Positions 55,257-64,000 of a stretch of DNA of 64,000 nt are shown here, in pieces (positions within the stretch are counted from its first letter, which is position 1; every line of letters starts with the position of its first letter). This stretch comes from Xanthomonas sp. F10. Its GTDB lineage: Bacteria; Pseudomonadota; Gammaproteobacteria; Xanthomonadales; Xanthomonadaceae. Under the pieces are notes generated by a model, which saw only the letters and a list, made by a program, of their open reading frames with translations, did not search any database and was not told the origin of the DNA. The stretch covers positions 1,178,001 to 1,242,000 of the forward strand of contig NZ_JACHNP010000002.1 in assembly GCF_014206815.1 (NCBI RefSeq), written 5' to 3'. A program made the position numbers and the translations under genes.

Positions 55257-56003
55257 ATGAGCAAGCAGAACCAGTGGATCGTCGGCGTCAACGCCGTGGC
55301 CTCGTCGATCGAGAACGACGCGGACAACGTGCGCGAGGTGCTGGTGGAGGCGGGCAGCAAGAATCCGCGCCTGCAGGAGATCGAGGAGAACGCGCGGCGC
55401 AAGGGCATCGAGGTGCGGCGGGTGAACACCCAGGCGCTGGATGGCGTCGGTGGCTCGGTCCGGCACCAGGGCGTGGCCGCGCGCTACGCCGCGGCGCGGA
55501 CCTGGGCCGAGAGCGAACTGGAAGGCCTGGTCAGCGCCGCCGAGGGCCGCGCCCTGCTGCTGGTGCTCGATGGCGTGCAGGATCCGCACAACCTCGGCGC
55601 CTGCCTGCGCAGCGCCGCCGCGGCCGGGGTGACCGCGGTGGTGATTCCCAAGGACAAGTCGGCGCCGGTCAACGCCACCGTGCGCAAGACCTCGGCCGGC
55701 GCCGCCGACCGCCTGCCGATCGTGGCGGTGACCAACCTGGCGCGCTGCCTGCGCGACCTGCAGAAGCAGGGCGTGTGGATCTACGGCCTGGCCGGCGAGG
55801 CCGAGACCTCGCTGTACGCGCAGGACCTGCGCGGCAACGTGGCGCTGGTGCTGGGCGGTGAGTCCGACGGCCTGCGCCGGCTGACCCGCGAACACTGCGA
55901 CGGCCTGGTCCGCATCCCGATGCCGGGCGAGATCGAGAGCCTCAACGTCTCGGTCGCCGCCGGCGTGACCCTGTTCGAGGCGGTGCGGCAGCGCATGGGC
56001 TGA
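55257..56003 (+). CDS. rlmB: 23S rRNA (guanosine-2'-O-)-methyltransferase RlmB
   Basis: 248 residues. SPOUT/TrmH methyltransferase that modifies 2'-O of G2251 in 23S rRNA. N-terminal substrate domain then the trefoil-knot motifs: LLVLDGVQDPHNLGACLRSA, VALVLGGESDGLRRLT and IPMPGEIESLNVSVAAGVTLFE. Start MSKQNQWIVGVNAV at 55257. Distance to rnr is enlarged by the GFA gene. Confidence 0.96.
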   Translation: MSKQNQWIVGVNAVASSIENDADNVREVLVEAGSKNPRLQEIEENARRKGIEVRRVNTQALDGVGGSVRHQGVAARYAAARTWAESELEGLVSAAEGRALLLVLDGVQDPHNLGACLRSAAAAGVTAVVIPKDKSAPVNATVRKTSAGAADRLPIVAVTNLARCLRDLQKQGVWIYGLAGEAETSLYAQDLRGNVALVLGGESDGLRRLTREHCDGLVRIPMPGEIESLNVSVAAGVTLFEAVRQRMG

Positions 56004-56066
56004 GCACGGCCGCGCATTGCCGCCGGCCTGTGAAGCCTGCAGCGCCTCCTCATGCCCGCAGCAAGC

Positions 56067-56460
56067 AAAGCCCCTCTCCCCCCGGGAGAGGGGGTGGGGT
56101 GAGGGTACGGGGGGCGAAGCCCCTCGCAGATCGAAGGCCAACACCAAGCCTGGCCGGTACCTTCTCAGCTCCTGCAATCGACTTCTCCCCAGGCTTCGCC
56201 CGTACCCTCATCCGCCCCTTCGGGGCACCTTCTCCCGGTGGGAGAAGGGGAGCGAGTGGTGCCTGGAAAGCCCCTCTCCCCGCGGGAGGGGGTTGGGGTG
56301 AGGGTCCGGGGGCGAAGCCCCTCGCAGCAGCGAAGGCCAACACCAAGCCTAGCCGGTACCTTCCCAGCCCCTGCAATCGACTGCTCCCGAGCTTCGCCCG
56401 GATCTCATCCAGCTCTTCGGGGCGCCTTCCACCAAAGGGGAGGTCCGTGGTCCCGGCAGG
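56067..56460. repeat. Two tandem copies of a 200-bp repeat
   Basis: The unit starts AAAGCCCCTCTCCCC at 56067 and again, 200 bases later, at 56267. Both copies carry GGGTGAGGGT..GGGGGCGAAGCC, then GCCAACACCAAGCCT and CCTGCAATCGACT in the same order. Copy 2 has diverged, chiefly at its end. CTCTCCC/GGGAG hairpins in each copy relate them to the single element at 15807. 56004-56750 contains only this repeat and no convincing gene. Confidence 0.85.
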
Positions 56461-56750
56461 AGCAGGGAGTCATCGCGCGACGGGCACCTAGCGCTGCGCT
56501 TGCGCAGGCTGCTCCGGCTTAACGGCCGCGCAATCTTCACGCATCCTTTGCCCGGCACCTGCTACCGCCTGCGCCCGCTGCGGTGCTTTTTTGCCCTACC
56601 ATGGGCGTTCGTCCCGTGTTCCGCTCCGGTAATGAGTCTGCGTCGCCCCCGTCCCTTCGACTCTGGCCCCCCACGCCAGGGTCCTGTCGCGCCCCGCCTG
56701 CGTCGGATCGGGTCGGGACAGTGAACGTCGCCAGGGGGAGGGGGGAAGCG

Positions 56751-59732
56751 GTGCTCGCATGCGGCCGCGGGCGCGCGTGTCTGGTGCTGCTGGTCCTGCT
56801 GCTGGCGCTGGGCGCGGCCTGGCGCGCCGTTGCCGCCGACGCCGACGCCGCTGCGAACGGGGTGCCGCCGCTGCGCGACTACGCGATCGATTCCTGGACC
56901 TCGCGCAATGGCCTGCCGCACAACTCCTTGCGCGATCTGGCGCAAACCCCGGACGGCCGCCTGTGGTTCGCCACCTGGGAAGGGCTGGTGCGCTACAACG
57001 GCTTGGACTTCACCGTCATCGACCGCAGCACCCGCCCCGGCCTGCCCGACAATGGCGTCGGTTCGCTGTACGTGGATCGTGCCGGCGCACTGTGGCTCAG
57101 CGATTCGCGCGGCAACCTCGGCCGCCACGACGCGGCCGGCCGCTGGCGCTTTTGGCGGCAGCCGCCGGGCTGGCCGCATGCGCTGATCCACGCCATGACC
57201 CAGGACCGCGATGGCCGCATGTGGCTGCTGTTCGAGGGCAATGGCCTGGGCTGCCTGTGGCCGGACGGCCGCTTCGACTACCAGCCGGCGCCGCGCGACC
57301 TGCCGTTGGCGGCGAGCTTTCCGCATCTGGCCGCCGACGATCAGGGACGGCTCTGGATCGGCAGCCTCGACGGCTTGCTGTACCGCGACCCGCAGGGCGT
57401 GCTGCGGCGCGCGCCGGCCGCGTTCGGCCTGCCGCCGGGGCTGGCCTGGCCGTACCGGGCGCCGGACGGCTCGTTGTGGCTGGTGGCCGCGGAGAACCTG
57501 TACCGATTGCAGGGCCAGCGCGCGGTGCTGGTGCAGCACCTGCCGGGCTATGGCCATTTCACGTCGATGCTGCGCGACCGCGACGGCGCGATCTGGCTGG
57601 GGACCGAGAACCAGGGGCTGCTGCGGATCAGTGCGCACGGCATCGAGCGCATGCTGCCGGGCGACGTGCTGCCCAACGGGCGCATCGTCAGCCTGCTGCA
57701 GGATGCCGAAGGCAGCATCTGGATCGGCGCCAACGGCGGCCTGTTCCGCCTGCGCGAGACCCTGTTCGCCGGCTATACCCGCCGCGATGGACTCAGCGGC
57801 GACTACGTGCGCGCGCTGCTGGAGACCCCCGACGGGGCGCTGTGGATCGGCAGCGCCGCCGGCCTGGACCGGATGGCGCCGGACGGGCGGATCGCCCCGG
57901 TCGCGCTGCGCGACGCGCCCTCGGTGCTGAGCCTGGCGCGGGGCCGCGACGGCGACCTGTGGATGGGCACCTATGCCGACGGCGTGTTCCGCCTGCGCAA
58001 TGGCCGCGTCGTGCGCCACTACGGAACGCGCGAGGGTTTGCCGAGTGGGCAGGTGCGTGCGCTCAGCGTCGATGCCGCCGGCACGGTGTGGATCGGCACG
58101 CGCAGCGGGGTGATGCGCATCGACGGCGAGCGGCTGTCAGTGCCGGACGTGCCCGGCCTGCCGCACGGCCTGATCACCGCCCTGGCCAGCGTCGACGGGG
58201 CGCTGTGGATCGGCTCGGTCGAAGGCGCGGCGGTGCTGCGCGATGGCCGGGTGCGGAAGCTGGCGCTGGAACCGCTGGGCGGCGCGCGCACCGTGTTCGG
58301 GTTCCAGGCGCTGGGCCGCGACATGTGGATCTCCACCGACCGCGGCCTGCACCGCGACCGCGACGGCCGCCTGGCGCGGGTCGGACTGGAGCAGGGCCTG
58401 CCGGTGGATGCGGTGTTCCAACTGGTTCGCGACCGCCTCGGCAATGTCTGGATCAGCAGCAACCGCGGCGTGCTGCGGACCACCGCGGCGGCACTGGACG
58501 CGGTCGCCGACGGGCGCCAGGCCCGGCTGCAGGTGAGCCGCTACGACGAGATCGACGGCATGTCGAATGCACAGGGCAACGGCAGCTCCGGGCCGTCGAT
58601 GATCCTGCGTCACGACGGCACGGTGTGGCTGGTAACCGCCGGCGGTGTCAGTACGGTCGATCCGCGCCGCCTGGCCCGCTTCCGCGATCGCCTGCCGCCG
58701 CCGGCGGCGATCGAGAGCGTGCTGCTGGACGGCCAGCCGTTTCCCTGGCGGGGCAAATCACAGTTGCCCGGCGCCAAGCGCATCAGCGTGTCCTATGTCG
58801 GCCTGAGCTACCTGCTGCCCGAGCGCATCCGCTACCGCACCAAGCTCGACGGCCTGGACAGCGGATGGGTCGACCGCGGCAACCAGCGCAGCGTGGAGTT
58901 CATCGGCCTGCCGCCGGGCGACTACACCCTGCACGTGGCCGCAGCGCATCCGGACGGCGCCTGGAGCACCCGCGAGGCCGTGTGGCACTTCAGCGTGGCG
59001 CCGCTGTGGTGGCAACGGCACAGCGTGCATGCCGCGGCCGTGGCGGTGCTGGTGCTGGCGCTGGTGCTGCTGTACCGCTACCTGATCGCGCGCTACAAGC
59101 GGCGTGCGCTGCGCCTGGAGCGGCTGGTGGAGCGGCGCACCAGCGCGCTGCGCCTGCAGACCGAGCGCCTGCTGCAGGCCGACGCCGAAAAGAGCCAGTT
59201 GCTGGCGGAACTGCAGCGCCAGGCCACCGCGTTCGAACGTCTGGCGCACGAGGATGCGCTGACTGCGTTGCCGAACCGGCGCCACTTCGACGAGGTGCTG
59301 GTGCACAGCATGCAGCGCGCCCAGCGCAGCGGCGCGCCGCTGTGCCTGCTGGTGATGGACATCGACCGCTTCAAGCAGATCAATGACGGCTACTCGCATG
59401 CCACCGGCGATGCGGTGCTGCGCGAAGTCGGGCAGTTGTTGCTGAGCGCCTGCCGTGCCGCCGACCTGCCGGCGCGCCTGGGCGGCGAAGAGTTCGCGGT
59501 GCTGCTCGGCGACACGCCGCTGGCCGATGCCGAGCGCTTCGCCACGCGCTTGCGCGACCTGTTCCACGCGCGCCTGCAGTGGGCGCCCGATGCACCGGCG
59601 CTGCGCGTGACCTTCAGCGGCGGCCTGGTCGCGCTGCGCGCGGACGAGACGCCGAGCCAGTGGCTGGAGCGCGCCGACGGGGCCCTGTACCGCGCCAAGG
59701 GGCTGGGGCGCGATCGGGTGTGCGTGGGCTGA
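56751..59732 (+). CDS. Two-component-type beta-propeller sensor with Y_Y_Y and GGDEF domains
   Basis: 993 residues. GTG 56751 is preceded by a strong GGGGGAGGGGGG ribosome site; a longer frame from ATG 56601 exists. Signal peptide or anchor (ACLVLLVLLLALGAAWRAVA), then 12 or more Reg_prop blades (QTPDGRLWFATWEGLVRYNG; DRDGAIWLGTENQGLLRI), a Y_Y_Y domain (PERIRYRTKLDGLDSGWVD), a membrane helix (about 765-785), and a GGDEF domain with LLVMDIDRFKQINDGYSHATGD and RLGGEEFAVLLG. RAAD before the loop is a c-di-GMP inhibitory site. A periplasmic signal therefore controls c-di-GMP synthesis in the cytoplasm. Confidence 0.9.
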   Translation: MLACGRGRACLVLLVLLLALGAAWRAVAADADAAANGVPPLRDYAIDSWTSRNGLPHNSLRDLAQTPDGRLWFATWEGLVRYNGLDFTVIDRSTRPGLPDNGVGSLYVDRAGALWLSDSRGNLGRHDAAGRWRFWRQPPGWPHALIHAMTQDRDGRMWLLFEGNGLGCLWPDGRFDYQPAPRDLPLAASFPHLAADDQGRLWIGSLDGLLYRDPQGVLRRAPAAFGLPPGLAWPYRAPDGSLWLVAAENLYRLQGQRAVLVQHLPGYGHFTSMLRDRDGAIWLGTENQGLLRISAHGIERMLPGDVLPNGRIVSLLQDAEGSIWIGANGGLFRLRETLFAGYTRRDGLSGDYVRALLETPDGALWIGSAAGLDRMAPDGRIAPVALRDAPSVLSLARGRDGDLWMGTYADGVFRLRNGRVVRHYGTREGLPSGQVRALSVDAAGTVWIGTRSGVMRIDGERLSVPDVPGLPHGLITALASVDGALWIGSVEGAAVLRDGRVRKLALEPLGGARTVFGFQALGRDMWISTDRGLHRDRDGRLARVGLEQGLPVDAVFQLVRDRLGNVWISSNRGVLRTTAAALDAVADGRQARLQVSRYDEIDGMSNAQGNGSSGPSMILRHDGTVWLVTAGGVSTVDPRRLARFRDRLPPPAAIESVLLDGQPFPWRGKSQLPGAKRISVSYVGLSYLLPERIRYRTKLDGLDSGWVDRGNQRSVEFIGLPPGDYTLHVAAAHPDGAWSTREAVWHFSVAPLWWQRHSVHAAAVAVLVLALVLLYRYLIARYKRRALRLERLVERRTSALRLQTERLLQADAEKSQLLAELQRQATAFERLAHEDALTALPNRRHFDEVLVHSMQRAQRSGAPLCLLVMDIDRFKQINDGYSHATGDAVLREVGQLLLSACRAADLPARLGGEEFAVLLGDTPLADAERFATRLRDLFHARLQWAPDAPALRVTFSGGLVALRADETPSQWLERADGALYRAKGLGRDRVCVG

Positions 59733-59863
59733 GGTTGTCGTTCATTCCCGTCGCGTGCGGACACTCCGCGTCGATAGTCAGTCTGTCCGGTAGCACTAGG
59801 TGGGGCGAGCATGCCGTCCGCCGTCGCAGAGAGGCGCCGTCCTGCGGCGATGTCGCCGGGCGC

Positions 59864-60277
59864 TTACTGGATCAGACGATGGCGATAGACGAACAGGACA
59901 AGGCGATGAAACAGCGTGGCCGATCGCGTTCTGCCACCTAGCGGCAGGCACGCTGCCGACACGATGATGGCCGCCAAGGTAACCAGCAGCAGGGCAGGAA
60001 AGACGAAGACCGCCGAGAGCATCGACCAGCCTGTCATCATGAATCCCGTCACGAACAGAAGACCTTCCGTGAACGAGAGCGAGGGGCCGGAACACTGGCG
60101 ATGGCACAACAGCAGAAGCGACAGCAACACGCCCACCGCGCCAAGCGATAGGAGCCAGGCGTTCGGATTTCGGGCGTGCCATGGCGTCATCAGCAGCAAC
60201 GGAGCGGCCAGAAACATGCCGATGAAGATGGCGAAGTAGAACATCGTGAACAGCCCGAAGCCAGAATGCTTGCTCAT
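59864..60277 (-). CDS. Small integral membrane protein of unknown function
   Basis: 137 residues with about four membrane helices (FTMFYFAIFIGMFLAAPLLLM; WLLSLGAVGVLLSLLLL; GLLFVTGFMMTGWSMLSAVF, each near 20). Start MSKHSGFGLF at 60277. A basic C-terminus (HRLVLFVYRHRLIQ) suggests the tail is cytoplasmic. I do not recognise a family. Probably monocistronic, given the gap to the next gene on its right. Confidence 0.6.
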   Translation of the reverse strand: MSKHSGFGLFTMFYFAIFIGMFLAAPLLLMTPWHARNPNAWLLSLGAVGVLLSLLLLCHRQCSGPSLSFTEGLLFVTGFMMTGWSMLSAVFVFPALLLVTLAAIIVSAACLPLGGRTRSATLFHRLVLFVYRHRLIQ

Positions 60278-60390
60278 AGGACGACTGGATCGTTGGAGGA
60301 GACTTGGGACAGTGGAGCGCCAGAGGGCATAGTGTGAGGCCAATGCGTGTCGCCTGCTCGACCGCGAAGCCGAGTGCCTGCCTGGCCAGC

Positions 60391-60627
60391 TCAGCGCGCC
60401 CGCTGTTCGTCCCCCAACTCCAGCGCCAGTGCTGCGGCCTCACGGATGTCCGCATGCGCGGCGCACAACGACACCACCAGGCCATCACGAACGCCGGATC
60501 CGCAAAGGCCGCCCAGCTGCGTGACCCGGTAGCGGCTCCCGTCGGGCAGCGTGGGATCTTCCAGCGCCTCCCGGATCGCGGCGACGGTCTCGCTGCGGTC
60601 GCAGGCATGAAACACGTCCTCGACCAA
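60391..60627 (-). CDS. Small protein next to a phosphatase
   Basis: 78 residues from a TTG start; GTG four codons further in may be the real start. The composition is protein-like, with repeated A-L-x-L helices (IREALEDPTLPDG; ADIREAAALALELGDE) that look like a short HEAT-type fragment. Lies ten bases after the phosphatase gene, so coexpressed with it. No family is recognised. Confidence 0.4.
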   Translation of the reverse strand: MVEDVFHACDRSETVAAIREALEDPTLPDGSRYRVTQLGGLCGSGVRDGLVVSLCAAHADIREAAALALELGDEQRAR

Positions 60628-60637
60628 CGGAAAGGTG

Positions 60638-60970
60638 TCAGCGCACGGCCAGGTGCCGCGACACCTTCGCGGTCAGCACCTGCACTAGCGCCGGATCCAT
60701 GTAGCCGTAGTCGTCGGGGATGTCGAGGCAGACGATGCGTGCGCGGCCGAGGTGGCGCTTGAACCGACGCGACAGCTTGGCGCGATGCGCCGGTTCCATG
60801 ACGAAGACGATGTCCGCCCACTCCAGCAATTCCGGGGTGACCGGGGTATCCGCGTCGTGGTCGACGCCGGCCGAGGCGGTTTCCACGCCGGGCCAGGTGG
60901 CGAACACCTGCTCGGCGGTAGGGCTGCGCAGCCGGTTGCGGCTGCACACGAACAGCAGGTGGCGGCTCAT
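60638..60970 (-). CDS. Low-molecular-weight protein-tyrosine-phosphatase-like protein
   Basis: 110 residues, shorter than the usual 150 or so. The P-loop VCSRNRLRSPTAE fits C-x5-R-S with Cys9 and Arg15; the likely acid Asp is in IPDDYGYMDP. Family members remove phosphate from protein tyrosine or act in arsenate detoxification, and some control exopolysaccharide export. The lack of a longer C-terminus may reflect a compact subfamily. Start MSRHLLFVCSRN at 60970. Confidence 0.78.
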   Translation of the reverse strand: MSRHLLFVCSRNRLRSPTAEQVFATWPGVETASAGVDHDADTPVTPELLEWADIVFVMEPAHRAKLSRRFKRHLGRARIVCLDIPDDYGYMDPALVQVLTAKVSRHLAVR

Positions 60971-61078
60971 GCGATCCGCTGCCAGCCTGCGCGCGCCGCT
61001 AGCACTGGGCGGTCGGCCGTCGTGCCGCCGGGCCGACGCGACGGCGTCGCGCGCGTGCCGTGCAATGCGCGCCGCAGC

Positions 61079-61732
61079 TCAAGGCGCCGCGCCCACCGGC
61101 GGCGCCGGCCAGGCGTTGGCGATCTTGCAGAACAGGCGCGCGGTCTGCTCGGTGTCGTAGACCGCGCTGTGCGCGTCGGCGGCGTTCCAGTCGAAGCCGG
61201 CGGCCTGCACCGCGCGCGCCAGCACGGTCTGGCCGTAGGCGATGCCGGCTAGGGTGACGGTGTCGAACACGCTGAAGGGGTGGAACGGATTGCGCTTGTG
61301 GCCGCAGCGGGCGACCGTGGCGTTGAGGAAGTTGAGGTCGAAATGGGCGTTGTGGCCGACCAGGATGGCGCGCTGGCACCCGTACTTCTTCACCGCCGCA
61401 CGCACCGGCGCGAACACGTGGTCCAGCGCCTCGCGCTCGGGCTTGGCGAAGCGGAACGGGTGGTCCAGGACGATGCCGGTGACCTCCAGCGACTTCGGAT
61501 CGATCAGGGTGCCGGGCGCCGGCACCACGTGCGCGCTGGCGGTGACCCCGGGATAGAGCTGGCCGAAATCGTCCATCTCGATCGGCACCACCGCGATCTC
61601 CAGCAGCGCATGCTTGTTCCAGTCGAAACCGCCGGTTTCCACGTCCACCACCACCGGCAGGTAGCCGCGGAAACGCCGCGACATCGGGGTGATGACCAGG
61701 GGCTGGGAGGGGCTGTCGACCGAATCGTTCAT
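61079..61732 (-). CDS. rnt: Ribonuclease T
   Basis: 217 residues. A DEDD-family 3' exonuclease trimming tRNA and other RNA ends. Catalytic motifs: [20 protein letters not shown] (DxE), [12 protein letters not shown] (Asp) and [15 protein letters not shown] (HxxxxD). Start [20 protein letters not shown] at 61732. Alone in its transcript direction between phosphatase and hvfC, separated by small gaps. Confidence 0.93.
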   Translation of the reverse strand: MNDSVDSPSQPLVITPMSRRFRGYLPVVVDVETGGFDWNKHALLEIAVVPIEMDDFGQLYPGVTASAHVVPAPGTLIDPKSLEVTGIVLDHPFRFAKPEREALDHVFAPVRAAVKKYGCQRAILVGHNAHFDLNFLNATVARCGHKRNPFHPFSVFDTVTLAGIAYGQTVLARAVQAAGFDWNAADAHSAVYDTEQTARLFCKIANAWPAPPVGAAP

Positions 61733-61773
61733 TCGCCAAGGTTAGCAGAGCGCGGCCGTCGGCCGCCGCGGCG

Positions 61774-62520
61774 TCACCCCGGCAGACGCGTGCCGAGCAC
61801 GCTGCCTTGCGCGTGCAGCCGCTGCAGCAGGGCCGCACCCTCGTGCAGCAGGGCGTCCGGCGCAAGGCCGTGCGCGGCGGCCAGGTCCAGCAGCAGCGCT
61901 CGTCCGCTGCGCGCGCCGGGCTGCAGCGCCGCCAGCACGGCATAGGCCAGCGGCGCCAGTTCGGCGAAGCGCACCTGACCGTCGGCCTCGCGCCGCGCCA
62001 GCAGGCAGGTCGGCTGCGCTGGCGCCGTGTCCGGCTGCCAGGCCGGGCCGATGCGCTGTACCGGCCAGCGGTAGCGCAGCAGGCGCAGCCACGGCGACAG
62101 CAGCGGGATGCCGTCGAGCAGGTCGCCGTGCGGATCGTGCGGCGGCAGCGCCGCGTCGTCGATCTGCACCTGCAGTTCCACGGTTTCGTAGTGCGCCAGT
62201 TCGGCCAGCCACGGCCGCTGCGGATCGGGCGCGCGCTGCTGCAGGAACGCCACCAGTTCCTCGCCCAGGCGCGGGAACAGCGGCGTACGGGCGCGGTGCT
62301 CGGCGCAGAACGCGCGCAGCAGCGCCGCCCAGTCGGTGTCGCCGAGGGTGGCGCGCAGCACCGGGAACTGGCCGCCCAGCAACTGCGCCAGGTTGTCGAA
62401 GAACAGGGCGCGGTACACCGCCAGGCGCTGCGGCGGGATGTCGGCCGGCGGCGGGTGCCGCTGCGGATCGCGCAGATGCCGGGTGAGCGCGAACTGCTGG
62501 GCGCGCAGGGTCTCGCTCAT
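61774..62520 (-). CDS. hvfC: HvfC-like partner protein (DUF2063)
   Basis: 248 residues. N-terminal DUF2063 part ([43 protein letters not shown]) and a second domain from about 130. DUF2063 proteins accompany MNIO (DUF692) enzymes and help them recognise the precursor peptide. ATGA overlap with hvfB shows coupling. The C-terminal part is less conserved. Symbol by analogy with the Hvf group. Confidence 0.85.
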   Translation of the reverse strand: MSETLRAQQFALTRHLRDPQRHPPPADIPPQRLAVYRALFFDNLAQLLGGQFPVLRATLGDTDWAALLRAFCAEHRARTPLFPRLGEELVAFLQQRAPDPQRPWLAELAHYETVELQVQIDDAALPPHDPHGDLLDGIPLLSPWLRLLRYRWPVQRIGPAWQPDTAPAQPTCLLARREADGQVRFAELAPLAYAVLAALQPGARSGRALLLDLAAAHGLAPDALLHEGAALLQRLHAQGSVLGTRLPG

Positions 62521-63362
62521 GCGCCGCGCGACTGCGCCTGCACGGCGCGGATGTGCTGCACTTCGTCGAGCAGCGCGTGCAGCGGCGGGAACTGGCCGTC
62601 GCGCTCGAGCACGGTGGGGCGCACGCCGTGCAGGCGGTAGGCGGCGCCAAGCAACTCCCAGACCGGGTCGGCTACCGGCGCGGCGTGGGTATCGATCTTC
62701 AGCCCGCTGGCGGCGTCGTCGCGGTGACCGGCGACGTGGTACGAGGCGATGCGCGCGCTGGGCATCGCGGCGAGGAAGGCCAGCGCGTCGTCGCCGTGGT
62801 TGCTGGCGTTGACGTGCACGTTGTTGATGTCCAGCAGCAGATCGCAGTCGGCCTCGTCCAGCACCGCGGCCACGAACGCGGCTTCGCTCATGGCCTGGCC
62901 CGGCGCGGCGTAGTAGGAGACGTTTTCCACCGCGATGCGTCGGCCCAGCGCGTCCTGCACCTGGGCGATGCGTGCACCGACGTGGCGCACCGCCTCGTCG
63001 GTGAACGGCAGCGGCAGCAGCTCGTAGAGCTGGCCGTCGTCGGCGCTGTAGCTGAGATGCTCGCTGTACAGCGCGACCCGGTGCCGGTCGAGGAAGTCCC
63101 GGGTCTGCTGCAGCAAGGTGGTGTCCAGCGCGGCCACGCCACCCAGCGACAGCGACAGGCCGTGGCAACTGAGCGGATGGCGCGCGCTCAGCGTCTGCAG
63201 CAGTTCCCCGGGACGGCCGCCGACGCCGATCCAGTTGTCCGGCGCGCATTCGAGGAAATCGAACGCATCCGCTGGCGCCTGCAGCAGGTCCTGGAGCAGG
63301 CCGCGGCGCAGCCCGAGGCCGGCACTGGACGCGACCAGCGGCCTTGGTTCAGAGGCTGCCAC
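62517..63362 (-). CDS. hvfB: MNIO-family (DUF692) iron enzyme, HvfB-like
   Basis: 281 residues. TIM-barrel with DUF692 motifs: [54 protein letters not shown] and [16 protein letters not shown] enzymes use two or three irons to oxidise cysteines of a precursor peptide. No ATG is suitable; the GTG at 63362 lies inside the last codons of hvfA and gives 14-base overlap. Its substrate is most likely HvfA. Confidence 0.9.
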   Translation of the reverse strand: MAASEPRPLVASSAGLGLRRGLLQDLLQAPADAFDFLECAPDNWIGVGGRPGELLQTLSARHPLSCHGLSLSLGGVAALDTTLLQQTRDFLDRHRVALYSEHLSYSADDGQLYELLPLPFTDEAVRHVGARIAQVQDALGRRIAVENVSYYAAPGQAMSEAAFVAAVLDEADCDLLLDINNVHVNASNHGDDALAFLAAMPSARIASYHVAGHRDDAASGLKIDTHAAPVADPVWELLGAAYRLHGVRPTVLERDGQFPPLHALLDEVQHIRAVQAQSRGA

Positions 63363-63750
63363 CGCACTTGCCCTCGCCGCACTTGCCTTCGGCCATGGCC
63401 TTGTCGTCGTGCTTGGCCTGCGGCGTGGCCGCGGCAGCGGCCGCCGCGGGCTTGGCCGGTGTCGCCGCTGACGTGTGTGCGCCGCAACTGCCGTCGCCGG
63501 CCTTTGCGCCGCAGCCGCCCTCGCTGGCCTTGGCCGGATCGGCGGCCTGCCCGGCTTGCGCCGCCGGTGCGGGTGTCGGCGTTGCCGGTGCAACCGCCTC
63601 GGTGCGTTGCGGCGGAGTGACGGCGGCCTGTGCGCCCAGCGCATAGCCCTGGGCGAGGTCGGTCATGGCCAGGGCGGAGGCGGACAGGCCGATGCCGCCG
63701 AGCAGGACCGCGCCGGCGAGGGCAGGGGACGGACGGGACGAAGTGGACAT
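63349..63750 (-). CDS. hvfA: HvfA-like precursor peptide, Cys-repeat RiPP or bufferin-type
   Basis: 133 residues. A signal peptide-like part ([18 protein letters not shown], about 11-28) and an Ala/Pro/Thr linker precede four (E/D)GxCG motifs: EGGCG (77-81), DGSCG (86-90), EGKCG (121-125) and EGKCG (126-130), with cysteines at 80, 89, 124 and 129. These are the expected targets of the MNIO enzyme; modified cysteines are linked to copper binding in related peptides. First gene of the HvfABC operon; start ATG 63750. Confidence 0.88.
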   Translation of the reverse strand: MSTSSRPSPALAGAVLLGGIGLSASALAMTDLAQGYALGAQAAVTPPQRTEAVAPATPTPAPAAQAGQAADPAKASEGGCGAKAGDGSCGAHTSAATPAKPAAAAAAATPQAKHDDKAMAEGKCGEGKCGGSL

Positions 63751-63850
63751 GCGCAGGCTCCTGGCGATAGATGGGCGCCGGCCGTGGTGGCCGGAGTGCG
63801 CCAAGCCTACTCGTTGCCGCGCGGCGCTGCATGCGGCGGTGCGTGGCGAC

Positions 63851-63877
63851 AAAAAAGGCTCCGTTGCGCACGGAGCC
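63851..63877 (-). terminator. Intrinsic terminator of the right-edge gene
   Basis: GGCTCCG/CGGAGCC (63857-63863 with 63871-63877) and six T residues on the minus strand (63856-63851). It ends the partial gene at 63928-64000 and lies upstream of hvfA. Confidence 0.88.
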
Positions 63878-63927
63878 CAGGGAGACCACGACGGCGGAAC
63901 GGCGTATCGCCGTCCGCTCGGTAGGGG

Positions 63928-64000
63928 TCAGATGCCGCTGGTGGAACTGGTCTCGTCGCGCTTGTCGCGCGGCGGCAGCGGCTGGTCGCCGTGCACCAGG
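63928..64000 (-). CDS. 3' end of a gene running past the right edge
   Basis: Only the last about 23 codons are in the window: reading LVHGDQPLPPRDKRDETSS and ending STSGI before TGA at 63930-63928. A hydrophilic, charged tail. Too short for assignment. The terminator 50 bases downstream supports a real gene end. Confidence 0.6.
   Translation of the reverse strand, partial: LVHGDQPLPPRDKRDETSSTSGI

Noticed and set aside
56067-56460. Insertion sequence between rlmB and the propeller gene
   Set aside because: No transposase frame or terminal inverted repeats; it is a simple tandem repeat.

Overview
The window is about 69-70% G+C with very strong GC3 bias. Its gene order (tsf-rpsB, map-glnD-dapD, an ArsC-like gene, dapE-asnB, rnr-rlmB), a VirK gene, dispersed GTAG-type palindromic repeats and several start codons without a Shine-Dalgarno sequence point to a Xanthomonadaceae chromosome. 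It is most like Xanthomonas, possibly an early-branching species, but this is inferred from gene content and repeats and not from a database match.

Layout. 1-1415: left-truncated HDOD-GGDEF protein. 1517-3606: tsf and rpsB with terminator and promoter. 3620-9350: six-gene archaic (Csu-type) chaperone-usher pilus operon lying between rpsB and map, which are usually direct neighbours. 9568-13993: map, glnD, dapD in overlapping series. 13994-14911: hairpin-rich non-coding repeat. 14912-18113: lipoprotein, ArsC-like protein, acetyltransferase, dapE. 18117-20664: a predicted asparagine attenuator (31-codon leader with five Asn codons, antiterminator and terminator), then asnB and a LysE exporter. 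20780-25661: degenerate GGDEF membrane protein, beta-helix lipoprotein, penicillin-acylase-family enzyme. 25853-27372: bacterioferritin and a DUF2147 protein. 27459-36412: a same-strand metabolic cluster (outer-membrane protein, FGGY kinase, class II aldolase, class III aminotransferase, zinc-less aldolase paralogue, MFS transporter, aldehyde dehydrogenase, TetR). 36604-39751: SDR/MmyB-type regulator pair and a membrane-anchored beta-rich protein. 39815-47865: parC, an AraC regulator, and a MarR-controlled EmrAB-type efflux operon. 48108-51754: double SGNH hydrolase, small regulator, and two identical divergent tRNA-Leu(CAG) genes flanking virK. 51894-56003: rnr, a GFA-family protein, rlmB. 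56067-56460: a 200-bp tandem repeat. 56751-59732: beta-propeller/GGDEF sensor. 59864-61732: small proteins and RNase T. 61774-63750: an HvfABC-type MNIO/RiPP operon. The right edge holds the 3' end of another gene.

The most notable candidate is the asnB leader. It has all the parts of a classical translation-coupled attenuator, and its Asn codons match the product of the enzyme it precedes. Second is the 27.4-36.4 kb cluster, which looks like an uncharacterised carbohydrate or amino-polyol pathway carrying its own transporter and regulator and an inactive aldolase twin. The HvfABC operon is a modified-peptide system whose precursor has four (E/D)GxCG repeats. Other points of interest are a GGDEF domain missing substrate contacts, a bacterioferritin without the haem methionine, a DapD with a histone-like tail, and inverted tRNA genes that could recombine.
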